This document shows, piece after piece, positions 23,012 to 33,500 of a stretch of 37,514 bases of DNA. The stretch's first letter is position 1. Each line of letters begins with the position of its first letter. The notes beneath the pieces were generated by a model. The model was given only the letters and a program-made list of their open reading frames with translations, did no database searches and was not told the DNA's origin. Position numbers and translations under genes: made by a program. Origin of the DNA: Verrucomicrobiia bacterium (GTDB taxonomy: Bacteria; Verrucomicrobiota; Verrucomicrobiia; Limisphaerales; Fontisphaeraceae); the NCBI GenBank assembly GCA_026414565.1, contig JAOAIT010000062.1, positions 1 through 37,514 on the forward strand, written 5' to 3'.

Positions 23012-24238
23012 ATGAAAGCTACCACGTTATCCCTTGTTGGCGCGCTGGCGTTTGCCGGTTGGGTGGGCTCGTCGGCGGTGTTCGGCCAGGACACCGAAAA
23101 AATTGAAAAGTTCCGCCGTGAACTGGAGGAGCGCAACCGGGCGGAAACGGTGATGCGCAACCTGGCGGGCCGCCAGGGCGAAGCCCAGCGGACGGTGGAG
23201 CGGCTCCAGCGCAAGAAGGCCGATTTGACCCGCGACATGAATTACTACAAGTCGCGGCTGGAGCGGGCCACCAAGGACGCGGACATGATTTCCAAGATGA
23301 CCCCGGTGGACAAGGAGCTGCTCGACAGCGTGAAGAAGGATGTCGAGTACTACCAGGGGCGCTACCGCGTGGTGGAAGATGAATTGACCAAGACCGAGGC
23401 CGAGCTGGCCGCGGCGGTGAAGGCGCTGCAGGAAAGCTACCAGGCCTCGTTGAAGGAGAAGATACTGCTGCCCGGCCAGGTGGTGCAGTTGTTCGTGCTG
23501 GAGGACGAGACGTTCAACGGCCTTTACCAGGTGCGGGAGGGCGGCTATCTGGTGCTGCCGCGGGTGGGCCGGGTTTCCGTGATTGGCAAGGATTTCGACG
23601 GCGCCGCCGCCGCCATCAAGGCCGAGCTGGAAAAGACCCAGTTGCGCAACGCCACGGTGATGCTGGAAATCTCGTCCGGCATTTATGGCGAGGAGGAATC
23701 GGATGTGATTTATCTGGCCGGGGAGTTCCGCACCACCGGCCCGCTGCGCACGCCCAAGGGCATCCAGCCCACGCTGGTGACCACCATTCTGCGTGCCGGC
23801 GGCCTGACGCCCTCGGCGGATCTCACCCGCGTGAAGCTGCTCCGGCTGGAAGGCGGCAACGCGCTGGTGGAAGAGGTGAATGTGCAGGCCATCCTGGACG
23901 GCAACGGGCTGCAATCGGATCTGGCCCTGGCGCCGGGCGATGTGATTGTGGTGCCCGCCTTTGCGCCGGTGATTTACGTCACGGGCAATGTGCGCAGCCC
24001 GGGCGTGCTGCGGCTCAGCCCGGATGAAGAGCTGACCGCCTACGCCGCCATCCTGCGGTGCGGTGGTTTCTCGCGCTTTGCCAAGCTCTCCGGCGTGTAT
24101 GTGTTGCGGGACCGCGGCGCCGGTGAAAAGGTCAAAATCCCGGTGAACATCAAGCAACTGCAGGCCGGCCAGCGCGCCGATGTCATCCTGCAGGGCAAGG
24201 ATATCGTGGTGGTGCCGGAGAAATTCTTCAGCTTCTAG
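23012..24238 (+). CDS. Polysaccharide export protein with coiled coil, PES and SLBB domains
   Basis: 408 residues. MKATTLSLVGALAFAGWVGS is a signal peptide ending at VFGQ. Residues about 25-155 form a long charged coiled coil (EKFRRELEERNRAET, ERLQRKKADLTRDMNYYK, DELTKTEAELAAAVKALQE). A polysaccharide biosynthesis/export (PES) domain follows (ILLPGQVVQLFVLEDETFNG, YLVLPRVGRVSVIGKDFDG), then two SLBB domains (VIYLAGEFRTTGPLRTPKG, DVIVVPAFAPVIYVTGNVR and SPGVLRLSPDEELTAY). It is of the Wza/outer-membrane auxiliary type that exports surface polysaccharide, but lacks an obvious lipobox and has an unusual N-terminal coiled coil, which may span the periplasm. No Wzc-type kinase or glycosyltransferase is nearby; the gene ends at a strong terminator. 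Confidence 0.92.
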   Translation: MKATTLSLVGALAFAGWVGSSAVFGQDTEKIEKFRRELEERNRAETVMRNLAGRQGEAQRTVERLQRKKADLTRDMNYYKSRLERATKDADMISKMTPVDKELLDSVKKDVEYYQGRYRVVEDELTKTEAELAAAVKALQESYQASLKEKILLPGQVVQLFVLEDETFNGLYQVREGGYLVLPRVGRVSVIGKDFDGAAAAIKAELEKTQLRNATVMLEISSGIYGEEESDVIYLAGEFRTTGPLRTPKGIQPTLVTTILRAGGLTPSADLTRVKLLRLEGGNALVEEVNVQAILDGNGLQSDLALAPGDVIVVPAFAPVIYVTGNVRSPGVLRLSPDEELTAYAAILRCGGFSRFAKLSGVYVLRDRGAGEKVKIPVNIKQLQAGQRADVILQGKDIVVVPEKFFSF

Positions 24239-24261
24239 CCCCACAGAAAAGACCCCCACGT

Positions 24262-24296
24262 AGCGGACGCCGCACCTCCCGGCGTCCGCTTTTTTT
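24262..24296 (+). terminator. Rho-independent terminator after the SLBB export gene
   Basis: Perfect 11-bp stem AGCGGACGCCG / CGGCGTCCGCT with a 7-nt loop, followed by a T run to 24296. Confidence 0.95.
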
Positions 24297-24480
24297 GGCG
24301 GCGGCGCGCGGGTGTGCGGGAACCGGCCAAGCCCCAACCCGGTGGCTCACCCGCTGGACGATAAACGCGCCCGGGCCGGGAGAGGCTTCGCGCATGGCGG
24401 TGCATTTGAAGAAGCGGGTTTTGCGCGACGTCCAAATTTTGGCTTGTGAAAAGCCGCCTGAACCAGTTAACTGAAAGCTC

Positions 24481-25908
24481 ATGAGCAAATTTTTCAAAGT
24501 CTATGGGGCCGCGTCTGCCCAGTCGCGGCGTAACTTCTTGAAGTACACCGGTCTGGCCACCGGGGCCTTGCTGGCCGCGCCCAGCTTCCTGCGGGCGCAA
24601 AACGTCAACAACCGCATTCGCGTGGCCTGCATTGGCGTGGGGGGCAAGGGCGACAGCGATGCCAACAGCGCCGCCAACAAGGAATGGGGCGGGGACATCG
24701 TGGCCATTTGCGATGTGGATCGCAACCGGCTGGAAGCCAAGGCCAAACAATTCCCCAATGCCAAAAAGTACAAGGACTTCCGGAAGATGCTGGAGGAGAT
24801 GGAGAAGGAGATTGATGCGGTGACCATCTCCACGCCCGATCATGTGCACGGGCTGGCCACGGTGATGGCGCTCAAGATGAAGAAGCACGTGTACACCCAG
24901 AAGCCGCTGGTGCAGACGGTGTACGAGGCCCGGGTGGTCCGCCAGTTGGTGCAGAAGAATCCCAACCTGGCCACCCAGATGGGCAACCAGGGCAGCGCGG
25001 AAAGCGGTCTGCGCCGCGCCGTCGAAGTCATCCAGGCCGGTGTGATCGGCCCCGTCCGCGAGCTGCATGTGTGGTCCAACCGCCCCATCTGGCCGCAGGG
25101 CATCCCCCGGCCCCAGGGCGAAGACCCGGTGCCCGAGTGGCTGGATTGGGATTTGTGGCTCGGCCCGGCCCAGTTCCGTCCCTACAAGAGGGACGTTTAT
25201 CACGCCTTCAACTGGCGCGGCTGGTATGACTTTGGCACCGGCGCGCTGGGTGACATGGCCTGCCACACCGTCAACATGCCCTTCCGCGCCCTCAAGCTGG
25301 GCTATCCGACGGTCATCGAATGCGAGGAAACCTCGCAGTTGTTCCCGGAGACCTTCCCCAAGACCTCGCGCATCCGCTTCGAATTCCCGAAGCGCGAGGA
25401 CATGGTGCCGCTGAAGTTCTGGTGGTACGACGGCAACCCGGGCGACAAGAACACGCCTGCGCTGCGGCCGCCGGCGGAGCTGACCAAGGACATCGTGGCC
25501 CTGCGCGGCAGCCTGCCGGGCAGCGGCTGCCTGCTCGTCGGCGACAAGGGGCAAATCTTCTCGCCCGACGACTACGGCGCCCGCTTCTACATCAAGCTCA
25601 AGGACGAGGCGGAGTTCAAGTCGGGCAATGACCACGAGGCCTGCAAGGCGGTGCCGCAGACGATCCCGCGCTCGCCCGGCCATGACCGCGAATGGTTTGA
25701 AATGATGCGCGATCCCAAGAAGAAGGCCTACTCGAACTTTGAGATTGCGGCCTATCTGACGGAGATCATCCTGCTCGGTTGCATCGCCCTGCGGCACGGC
25801 GTCAAGCAGCCGATCCAGTGGGACGGCAAGGCCGCCCGCGCGCGCAACGCCAAGGTGGATCACCTGGTCAAGCGCGACTATCGCAAGGGTTGGGAATTGC
25901 CGGCGTAA
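24481..25908 (+). CDS. Tat-exported Gfo/Idh/MocA family oxidoreductase (QKP variant)
   Basis: 475 residues. SRRNFLKYTGLATGALLAAP is a Tat signal ending near SFLRAQ. The Rossmann motif is VACIGVGGKGDSDAN, with an acidic end of strand 2 (AICDVDRNRLE). The EKP motif of the family is replaced by TQKPLVQTV. The second domain shows DWDLWLGPAQFRPY, then FNWRGWYDFGTGALGDMACH and TVNMPF. This subgroup of exported oxidoreductases is very abundant in Planctomycetes and Verrucomicrobia; the substrate is unknown. Compared with the gene at 1284-2669 it belongs to a different subfamily (QKP and GDMACH versus EKP and FSDFYIHIIDH). The gene is monocistronic, between two terminators. No Shine-Dalgarno sequence is evident; ATG 24481 fits the Tat signal. 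Confidence 0.93.
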   Translation: MSKFFKVYGAASAQSRRNFLKYTGLATGALLAAPSFLRAQNVNNRIRVACIGVGGKGDSDANSAANKEWGGDIVAICDVDRNRLEAKAKQFPNAKKYKDFRKMLEEMEKEIDAVTISTPDHVHGLATVMALKMKKHVYTQKPLVQTVYEARVVRQLVQKNPNLATQMGNQGSAESGLRRAVEVIQAGVIGPVRELHVWSNRPIWPQGIPRPQGEDPVPEWLDWDLWLGPAQFRPYKRDVYHAFNWRGWYDFGTGALGDMACHTVNMPFRALKLGYPTVIECEETSQLFPETFPKTSRIRFEFPKREDMVPLKFWWYDGNPGDKNTPALRPPAELTKDIVALRGSLPGSGCLLVGDKGQIFSPDDYGARFYIKLKDEAEFKSGNDHEACKAVPQTIPRSPGHDREWFEMMRDPKKKAYSNFEIAAYLTEIILLGCIALRHGVKQPIQWDGKAARARNAKVDHLVKRDYRKGWELPA

Positions 25909-25926
25909 TCCCGCCTGGTTTCACCA

Positions 25927-25957
25927 CCCGGACCCGTGCGCGGGTCCGGGTTTTTTT
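25927..25957 (+). terminator. Rho-independent terminator after the second oxidoreductase gene
   Basis: Stem CCCGGACCCG / CGGGTCCGGG (10 bp, loop TGCG) followed by seven T; it begins 19 bp after the stop. The opposite strand has no T run, so it serves the plus strand. Confidence 0.95.
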
Positions 25958-25979
25958 GTGCCCGCGCCCGGGCCTGGGG

Positions 25980-27071
25980 TTACTGTTGCTGGCCGGGGCT
26001 GTCTTGCTGACGCGGGCGGATTTGCCATTCAATGAGGCTGCGCACCCAGTTCAGCTCCAGCTCCGTGATGCCGGCGGCGCGGGGGTTGATGCTGAAGGCG
26101 GTGAGCCACTCTTCCCGCGCCGGACGGTAGCCCAGTTCGGCGCGCAGGCGCTGCTCCAGATCGTGCATGTGGCCGGCCCCATAAAAAATGGCCACCTGGC
26201 GCGGGGGCCGGGGTTCGGCGAGCAGCCGGCGCACATCCTGCAGGACAATGTGGTTGCGCTCGCGAATGAGGAATTGCAACACGGCCTGCCATTCTTCGGG
26301 CACGCTCAGGGATTCGCTCAAGTCGCCTTTGATCGCGCCCATGGTTTCAATCAACACCACTTTCACCGTGGCCTGCAGGCGTGGGCTGGCGGCGATGAAT
26401 TGCACCATGGTGTGCGCCAGCACGCCCATGAAGGAAGTGCCTTCCATGATGCCCAGCAACTGGTCCATGCCCTCGCTCAAGGCGTCGTCCCCGGCATCCA
26501 CGGCCGCCGCCAGCTTCAGGGGCAGCGGGGGAGGAACGCACGTGGAGGGGCGCTTGAGTCTTTCGCCGCGCCAGACATCCAGAAACTGCTCGCTGGTCAG
26601 ATCGCTGTTTTTGAAATGGGGACGGTCATAGCGGATGGCCTCCAACTGAAATACCAGCCCCAGCGCGTGCGCCATGCGCACCTGCAGCGAGGCCTGCTCA
26701 CGGTTTTCCGGATGGAGCGAGGCCTGGCGGGGCGCATCGCCGATGCCCTCGTACAAAACCAGGTCGCAGCGATCCAACCGCTCCTGCAGGGCCTGGTAAT
26801 AATTGGTCTCGCCCAGATGCGTCACCCCCACCAGCAGCAGGGCAGGCCAGGTTTTGCGGGGCGGGGCCAGCTCGCGCACGGCCACCTGCAGGGCGAGGGT
26901 GGAATCCGGCGCACGATGCACGCGCATGTAGGGCTGCGGCGGGGCCGGCGCCCGGCGGGCCGTCTGCCGGGGGGCGCAGCCGACGGCGGCCAGGAGGGCC
27001 AGAAGCATTAAAAGACTCCCGGCGGCGGCACGATGCCGCAGGCCTCGGTGGATGAAAGGATGGATCTGCAC
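25980..27071 (-). CDS. Probable lipoprotein with a TraB/GumN-like domain
   Basis: About 363 residues. The N-terminal region has HRGLRHR, a hydrophobic stretch LLMLLALLAAVGC and a lipobox-like AVGC, so it is probably a lipoprotein. The domain resembles the TraB/PrgY/GumN fold: ALLLVGVTHLGETNYYQALQ (family G-x-x-H), CDLVLYEGIGDAP, and near the end VAIFYGAGHMHDLEQRLRAEL, the second conserved G-x-H motif. These proteins are thought to be metalloproteases of the TIKI/erythromycin esterase-like group; catalytic function here is inferred. Start choice is uncertain: GTG 27071, TTG 27098 or ATG 27008. The first gives a basic region before the hydrophobic core. It follows the coiled-coil gene closely and probably shares its transcript. 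Confidence 0.75.
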   Translation of the reverse strand: MQIHPFIHRGLRHRAAAGSLLMLLALLAAVGCAPRQTARRAPAPPQPYMRVHRAPDSTLALQVAVRELAPPRKTWPALLLVGVTHLGETNYYQALQERLDRCDLVLYEGIGDAPRQASLHPENREQASLQVRMAHALGLVFQLEAIRYDRPHFKNSDLTSEQFLDVWRGERLKRPSTCVPPPLPLKLAAAVDAGDDALSEGMDQLLGIMEGTSFMGVLAHTMVQFIAASPRLQATVKVVLIETMGAIKGDLSESLSVPEEWQAVLQFLIRERNHIVLQDVRRLLAEPRPPRQVAIFYGAGHMHDLEQRLRAELGYRPAREEWLTAFSINPRAAGITELELNWVRSLIEWQIRPRQQDSPGQQQ

Positions 27072-27102
27072 CGCGGGAGTGTGGGCGGCCCCGGCCAATT
27101 AT

Positions 27103-27747
27103 TCAACGCTCCAGCGCGCGCAACCGGCGGTCCATCTCCCGCAGGACACGCTGCATCTCCATCACCGCCCGCTCCAGGCGCTCGGTGCGCTCGGCGGCGC
27201 CGGGGCCTGGATCGTCCTGGGGGCCGCCGCCCCACGGTTCGCGCGGGCGATCCAACCCGCCGCGGTCGCCCAGGGCGCGGACTTCACGCGCCACCAGGTC
27301 GGCCAGTTCCGGATAGCCGGCCCGGCGCAGGATTTGCACGGCCTCCCGCACCATCTGCTGGCGGCGCTCCGGCTCCATGGGGGGACGCGGCCCGCCTTCG
27401 TCCGGGGCCATGGGGGCCAGCACGTCACGCGGTTCACGCTCCAACGCCAGACGCTCCCGCATCTGCTGGCGCTGGCGCTCCAGACGGTCGGCCGCCTCGT
27501 GGTCGCCCACCCGCCGCAGCTCCTTGATTTCGGCGTCCAGGCGGCGCAGGCGGTCTTCCATTTCCGCGGCCTCGCGCCGGCCGGGGACCGGCCCGCGGCG
27601 CTCCGGGCGCAGCTCCGGACCGCCTTCTGCGGGAGGCGGCGGCGGGGGCGGCACGGGTTGGGCGGGGCGTTCATTCTCGGCGGCAACAGCCCCCAGACCG
27701 AGCAGCAGGAGGAGGCTCAAGCAGGCGTAACGCAGGGTGGTTTTCAT
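27103..27747 (-). CDS. Secreted proline-rich/coiled-coil protein of unknown function
   Basis: 214 residues. MKTTLRYACLSLLLLLGLG is a signal peptide ending near AVAAE. A Pro-run (PVPPPPPPPAEGG) leads to a charged coiled coil (REAAEMEDRLRRLDAEIKEL, then a stretch rich in Glu/Arg/Gln), a helix pair (QMVREAVQILRRAGYPELAD), another Pro/Gly linker and a final coiled coil (LERAVMEMQRVLREMDRRL). It resembles the LTXXQ-less, Spy-like envelope proteins in composition only; I do not recognise a family. ATG 27747 was chosen over a start at 27783 because it begins the signal peptide. It lies directly upstream of the TraB-like lipoprotein gene. Confidence 0.75.
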   Translation of the reverse strand: MKTTLRYACLSLLLLLGLGAVAAENERPAQPVPPPPPPPAEGGPELRPERRGPVPGRREAAEMEDRLRRLDAEIKELRRVGDHEAADRLERQRQQMRERLALEREPRDVLAPMAPDEGGPRPPMEPERRQQMVREAVQILRRAGYPELADLVAREVRALGDRGGLDRPREPWGGGPQDDPGPGAAERTERLERAVMEMQRVLREMDRRLRALER

Positions 27748-27777
27748 AGGCGAGGTGATCCGGTTTCTGGGTGCCAC

Positions 27778-27806
27778 ATTCAAAGGATGCTTCGTGCCAT
27801 GGTCAA
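27778..27806 (-). promoter_or_regulatory. Candidate promoter of the coiled-coil/TraB-like gene pair
   Basis: Minus-strand TTGACC (27806-27801) and TTGAAT (27783-27778) with a 17-bp spacer, 30 bp before the ATG at 27747. A second TTGACC lies about 30 bp further upstream. Confidence 0.45.
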
Positions 27807-27913
27807 ACGGAAACCATGAAGTACCCTACTGCGTTTCATGAGCATGGTCAATGCCGGGATGGGGCCGCTGGCAGCTCCCCCCGCGCGCTTTCCCGCCGGA
27901 GGGGCAGGCTGTG

Positions 27914-30073
27914 TTACGCGGCGGCCTTCGAGGGTGCCTCTTCCGGTTTCCAGCGGACTTCGTAGATGACCACCGGCTCCTGGAAGCCTTTGACCTGGAC
28001 CGGCGAGAGGGGGATGCACAAGGCGGCCAGCGGAGGATCATCCCGTTTCAAGTCCTCATAGGTGCCGGCGCCGATGATGATTTTGCCGTGGCCGGAGATG
28101 CCCTCCAGGCGGCTGGCCAAATTGACCTCGCGGCCAAAGACGGTGTAGTTGAAAAGGTGCTCCTCCGAGCCCATCAAGCCCACGGTGACGGTGCCGGTGT
28201 TGATGCCGGAGCCCAGCTTGAGCAACGGCAGCAGCGGCAGCGGCGGGAGCTTGGCGGCGGCGCGCCGGACGTTTTCCTGCAGGCGCCGTTCATTTTCGCG
28301 GCCCCGCTCCTGATTCAGGCGGTGGATGGCGGATTGGGCGGCGATGGCCGCGCGCACGCAACTGGCGGCATGGCGGGGATTGGGTTGCGGCGCGCCCCAG
28401 AAAGCCATCACACAATCGCCCATGTACTTGTCCAGCGTGCCGCCGTGCTCCTTGATGATGCCGGCAACGGTGGAGAGGTAGAGGTTGACCGTGGCGAGCA
28501 GCTCCTCGGCGCGGGCGTCCATGTAATCCGTGGCGGCCTGGCCGCTCAGCCCCTGCTGGCGCACATATTCCTGGGCCTGGCGCTGCACTTCATCGGTGTA
28601 CTGGGTGAAGCCGCGGACATCGGCAAAATAAACCGTCACCCGCCGCTGGGCGCCGCCGAGCGCGAGATGCTCGGATTCCAGCAGTTCATTGACGATGGAA
28701 GGAGCAACCACCTTGGAGAAGATGCCTTTGATGCGGCGCTGTTCCTTCTGCTCGAAGACCACGCGGTAGGCCATGGCGGCAAAGTGGCAGGACAACAAGG
28801 CCCCCAGCAGCGGCGTGGCCACCGGCAGCACGTACAGGCCGCGCACGAACACCACGTAGCTCAAGGCCAGGTAGGCCGCCAGCGTGGCTATGACGGCGGC
28901 GGTGGCCAGCCAGGGGCGCGCCACCCAGGTCAAGATGAAACCGGCAAAGCTCATCACCACGATGAGCGCGATCTCCACCCCGAGGGGCGCCTCGCGCAGG
29001 AGCCGGTGGGTGATCAGTTGGCTGGCCAGATTCCAGTGTTTGCTGACCAGAAAGGTTTCCTTGCTCAAGGGCGTGGCGCCAATGTCACTCAGGTTGTTGC
29101 CGGTGCCGATGCTGCCCACCACCACCAGTTTATCCTTGAACACCGCGTTGGTGACGGGCTGGCCGGCCTGCCGGGCGGCGTCCATGTCGAGCACTTCCTC
29201 CAGGCTGACCTTGGTGAGGCGGGGATCATTCCACGTCATGCTCCAGTTCACCAGGAAGCGGCGGCGGTCGTCCACCTGCAGCGCGCGCGGCGCGCCCGCT
29301 GCCGGGCGCAAGGTGATGCGGCCCGGCGCCACCTCCGCCTGCGAGAGGTCCATGCCCAGCTCGGTGGCGGCCATCATCAACCCCAGCATCCAATAACGCC
29401 CGGAGCGGGCGGGGCTGGTGTCTTCATGGAAGGCCACGGCCCGGCGGGTGATGCCGTCGGGGTCGGCCTCGCTCATGATGTGCGCCAGCCGCACGCCATT
29501 GGTGAAGCGGGGGTTGGGCAGGAGCGGCTGCCAGATGACCTGCCCGGTGTCCGGCTCCAGGCGGGTCTCCCCCATGACGGCGAGGATGACTCGCGGCCCG
29601 GCGGCCTGCAGCGCTTCGGCAAAAAACTCGTCGCTGCCCACCACGCGGCCATCGGGTAGTTTGACATCGGTGCTGGGATGGCGCGGGTGGGCGCTGTCGA
29701 ACAAGATATCAAACCCGATGACCTTGGCGCCCTGGGCGGTGAGTTCACGCACCAGCCGGCCATAAAGCTGGCGGGGCAGCGGCCAGGAAAAGCCGTAACG
29801 TTCATTGAGGATTTTCAGCGTCTCATCGTCAATGAAGACGGCGGCCAGGTTGGAGGCCACCGGCGGCTGGGAGCGATAGAGGCCGCGCATCCGCCAGTCG
29901 AAGGCGTCCTCCTCGATAGACATGAGGAAACGCCAGTTGGGGAAGAGGGGGCTGTGGACCAACAGGCGCAACACGGTGACCACCACCACAATCGAGAGCG
30001 TGGTGAGCAGCGGCACCGGCTTGAGCCATCGCCAAAACACTGCTGAAGTATAGGCGCGGAAGCCCGCGGGCAC
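27914..30073 (-). CDS. CHASE2-domain class III adenylate/guanylate cyclase
   Basis: 719 residues from a GTG start. TM1 is at about 21-40 (PLLTTLSIVVVVTVLRLLV), a periplasmic CHASE2 sensor runs from about 50 to 360 (AAVFIDDETLKILNERYGFS, KVIGFDILFD, KLVVVGSIGTGNNLSDI), and three TM helices follow (366-436). The cyclase domain (about 475-705) has both metal Asp residues, Asp485 in VYFADVRGFT and Asp553 in DKYMGDCVMAFW, Lys549, and the transition-state pair Asn651/Arg655 in VNLASRLE. The usual 'G-D' before V-N is GREVN, so the base-selecting site is altered. About 35 extra residues (495-530) follow the first motif. It likely converts ATP to cAMP in response to an external signal. Divergent from ligA, 111 bp apart. 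Confidence 0.93.
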   Translation of the reverse strand: MPAGFRAYTSAVFWRWLKPVPLLTTLSIVVVVTVLRLLVHSPLFPNWRFLMSIEEDAFDWRMRGLYRSQPPVASNLAAVFIDDETLKILNERYGFSWPLPRQLYGRLVRELTAQGAKVIGFDILFDSAHPRHPSTDVKLPDGRVVGSDEFFAEALQAAGPRVILAVMGETRLEPDTGQVIWQPLLPNPRFTNGVRLAHIMSEADPDGITRRAVAFHEDTSPARSGRYWMLGLMMAATELGMDLSQAEVAPGRITLRPAAGAPRALQVDDRRRFLVNWSMTWNDPRLTKVSLEEVLDMDAARQAGQPVTNAVFKDKLVVVGSIGTGNNLSDIGATPLSKETFLVSKHWNLASQLITHRLLREAPLGVEIALIVVMSFAGFILTWVARPWLATAAVIATLAAYLALSYVVFVRGLYVLPVATPLLGALLSCHFAAMAYRVVFEQKEQRRIKGIFSKVVAPSIVNELLESEHLALGGAQRRVTVYFADVRGFTQYTDEVQRQAQEYVRQQGLSGQAATDYMDARAEELLATVNLYLSTVAGIIKEHGGTLDKYMGDCVMAFWGAPQPNPRHAASCVRAAIAAQSAIHRLNQERGRENERRLQENVRRAAAKLPPLPLLPLLKLGSGINTGTVTVGLMGSEEHLFNYTVFGREVNLASRLEGISGHGKIIIGAGTYEDLKRDDPPLAALCIPLSPVQVKGFQEPVVIYEVRWKPEEAPSKAAA

Positions 30074-30175
30074 AAGGCGGGAGCTGGCTGTGGGGCCTCA
30101 GGCCCCCCGGCGCGGCCGGGCCGGGAACAATTTGCGCTGTGGCCTCGACACCCGGGCCGCCGGCCGTTTTAATAA

Positions 30176-32263
<2,088 letters not shown>

Positions 32264-32284
32264 GCGCCCCACTGAGCGCCGGTC

Positions 32285-32944
32285 TCAGGGGGACGCCTCG
32301 CCCCAATCAAAATCATCAAACTGGGTTACGCTGTCGGCCTTGGTCCACAGGCCCACGCGGCCGGCCTGGGTGAAGGTGGTGTCCTCCACTTCAAACAACT
32401 TCTGGCCGTCAAAGAACACCGTGAAGCGGGGGCCGCGAAACGCGACGCGCAGGGTATGCCAGGTCTGGGGGGCGACCTTGTGCTCCACGCCGTAACCCTC
32501 CGTGCGGCCCACCAAGGGCAGGGCGGTGCGCCTGCCGTTCTGGACCTTGTAGAGCACCACGTTGTCTTCCCGGGCGTTGGCGCGGCAGATATAGTAATTG
32601 GTGGCGTTCTGATAGCGCCACACCACCCCGGCCGCCTGGTCCATTTCGCCGCTCACCGTCTTGAAGCGCACACTCACCCAGCCGTCCTGCAGCCGCGGCT
32701 CCTGCCGCACGCAGAGCGGAAACGAGGGCCGCGGCGTGAGGCCGGACTGCACCAGCACGCGGTTGGTGGGCGCGGCGGGGGACTCCGCCTGCACTGTCCA
32801 CACCGGCTGGCCGGCGCCGGTGATGGCGATTTCCCAGCCGGGCGGCGGTTGGTTGGTGGCGGCCTGATCAAAAACATCCGCAGCCCGCAGCGGAATGCCC
32901 GCCAGGCCCAGCATCAGGAGGATTTGCAACCCTGGTTTTTTCAT
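32285..32944 (-). CDS. Secreted DUF1080/LamG-like beta-sandwich protein
   Basis: 219 residues. MKKPGLQILLMLGLAGIPL is a signal peptide ending at RAAD. The mature part is a concanavalin-like jelly roll similar to the DUF1080 (3-keto-disaccharide hydrolase) fold: GWVSVRFKTVSGEMDQAAGV, VWRYQNATNYYICRANARED, TWHTLRVAFRGPRFTVFFDG, and GRVGLWTKADSVTQFDDFDW. Catalytic residues cannot be assigned. It is the third gene of the FtsK-HAD operon; its ATG overlaps the HAD stop (ATGA, 32944-32941), so translation is coupled despite unrelated apparent functions. Confidence 0.85.
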   Translation of the reverse strand: MKKPGLQILLMLGLAGIPLRAADVFDQAATNQPPPGWEIAITGAGQPVWTVQAESPAAPTNRVLVQSGLTPRPSFPLCVRQEPRLQDGWVSVRFKTVSGEMDQAAGVVWRYQNATNYYICRANAREDNVVLYKVQNGRRTALPLVGRTEGYGVEHKVAPQTWHTLRVAFRGPRFTVFFDGQKLFEVEDTTFTQAGRVGLWTKADSVTQFDDFDWGEASP

Positions 32945-33486
32945 ATTTGTAAAATCCATTCGGCGGCGGCGGCCAGATCAGGCACCACCACGGCATCGCG
33001 CAGCCGGGCGGCTTCCCGCGCCGCAGTTTCCTGCCCGTAGCCGGTGCACACCAAAATGCTGCGGCGCACGCCGGCATTCCAGCCGCATTCCAGATCAATC
33101 AACTTGTCGCCGATCATGTACGAGCGCCCCAGATCCAACTGAAACTCATCGCGCGCATCCCACAAAAAAGCGGGGGAGGGCTTGCGCCCGCGGCTGGGTT
33201 GATCCGGCGCCTCGGGCGCCACATACGTCTTGATGATCCGCACGCCCTGCCCGGCCAGCAATTCCTCCACGCGGGCCTGCACCCGCAAGGCATCGTCCAT
33301 GGAGAAATACCCGCGGCCAATGCCCGACTGGTTGGTGACAAAAAACAGCAGATAACCCGCGTCCTGCAGCCGTTTCAACGCCGCCGCCGCCCCGGGCAGC
33401 AGCTCCACTTGGGCCGGATCCTTCAAGTAATGTCGCTCGGCTATGACGGTGCCGTCGCGATCCAGAAATACAGCGGCCCGGCTCAT
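32941..33486 (-). CDS. HAD-IIIA phosphatase, GmhB-like
   Basis: 181 residues. HAD motif I is FLDRDGTVI (nucleophile and acid Asp), motif II FFVTNQSGIGRGYF, a Lys in RKPSPAFLWDA (motif III) and motif IV MIGDKLIDLECGWNAG. This order is that of D-glycero-manno-heptose-1,7-bisphosphate 7-phosphatase and histidinol phosphatase. The Zn-binding loop that most GmhB proteins have before 'RKP' is absent (YVAPEAPDQPSRGRKP has no Cys), so it may act on another sugar phosphate. ATG 33486 was preferred over TTG 33492. It starts 15 bp after ftsK ends and overlaps the next gene. Confidence 0.9.
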   Translation of the reverse strand: MSRAAVFLDRDGTVIAERHYLKDPAQVELLPGAAAALKRLQDAGYLLFFVTNQSGIGRGYFSMDDALRVQARVEELLAGQGVRIIKTYVAPEAPDQPSRGRKPSPAFLWDARDEFQLDLGRSYMIGDKLIDLECGWNAGVRRSILVCTGYGQETAAREAARLRDAVVVPDLAAAAEWILQI

Positions 33487-33500
33487 AGGCAAAAGGGGCG

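Noticed and set aside
32264-32290. Terminator between ligA and the DUF1080-like gene
   Set aside because: CTGAG / CTCAG plus CCCC / GGGG can form a hairpin, but there is no T run on either strand.
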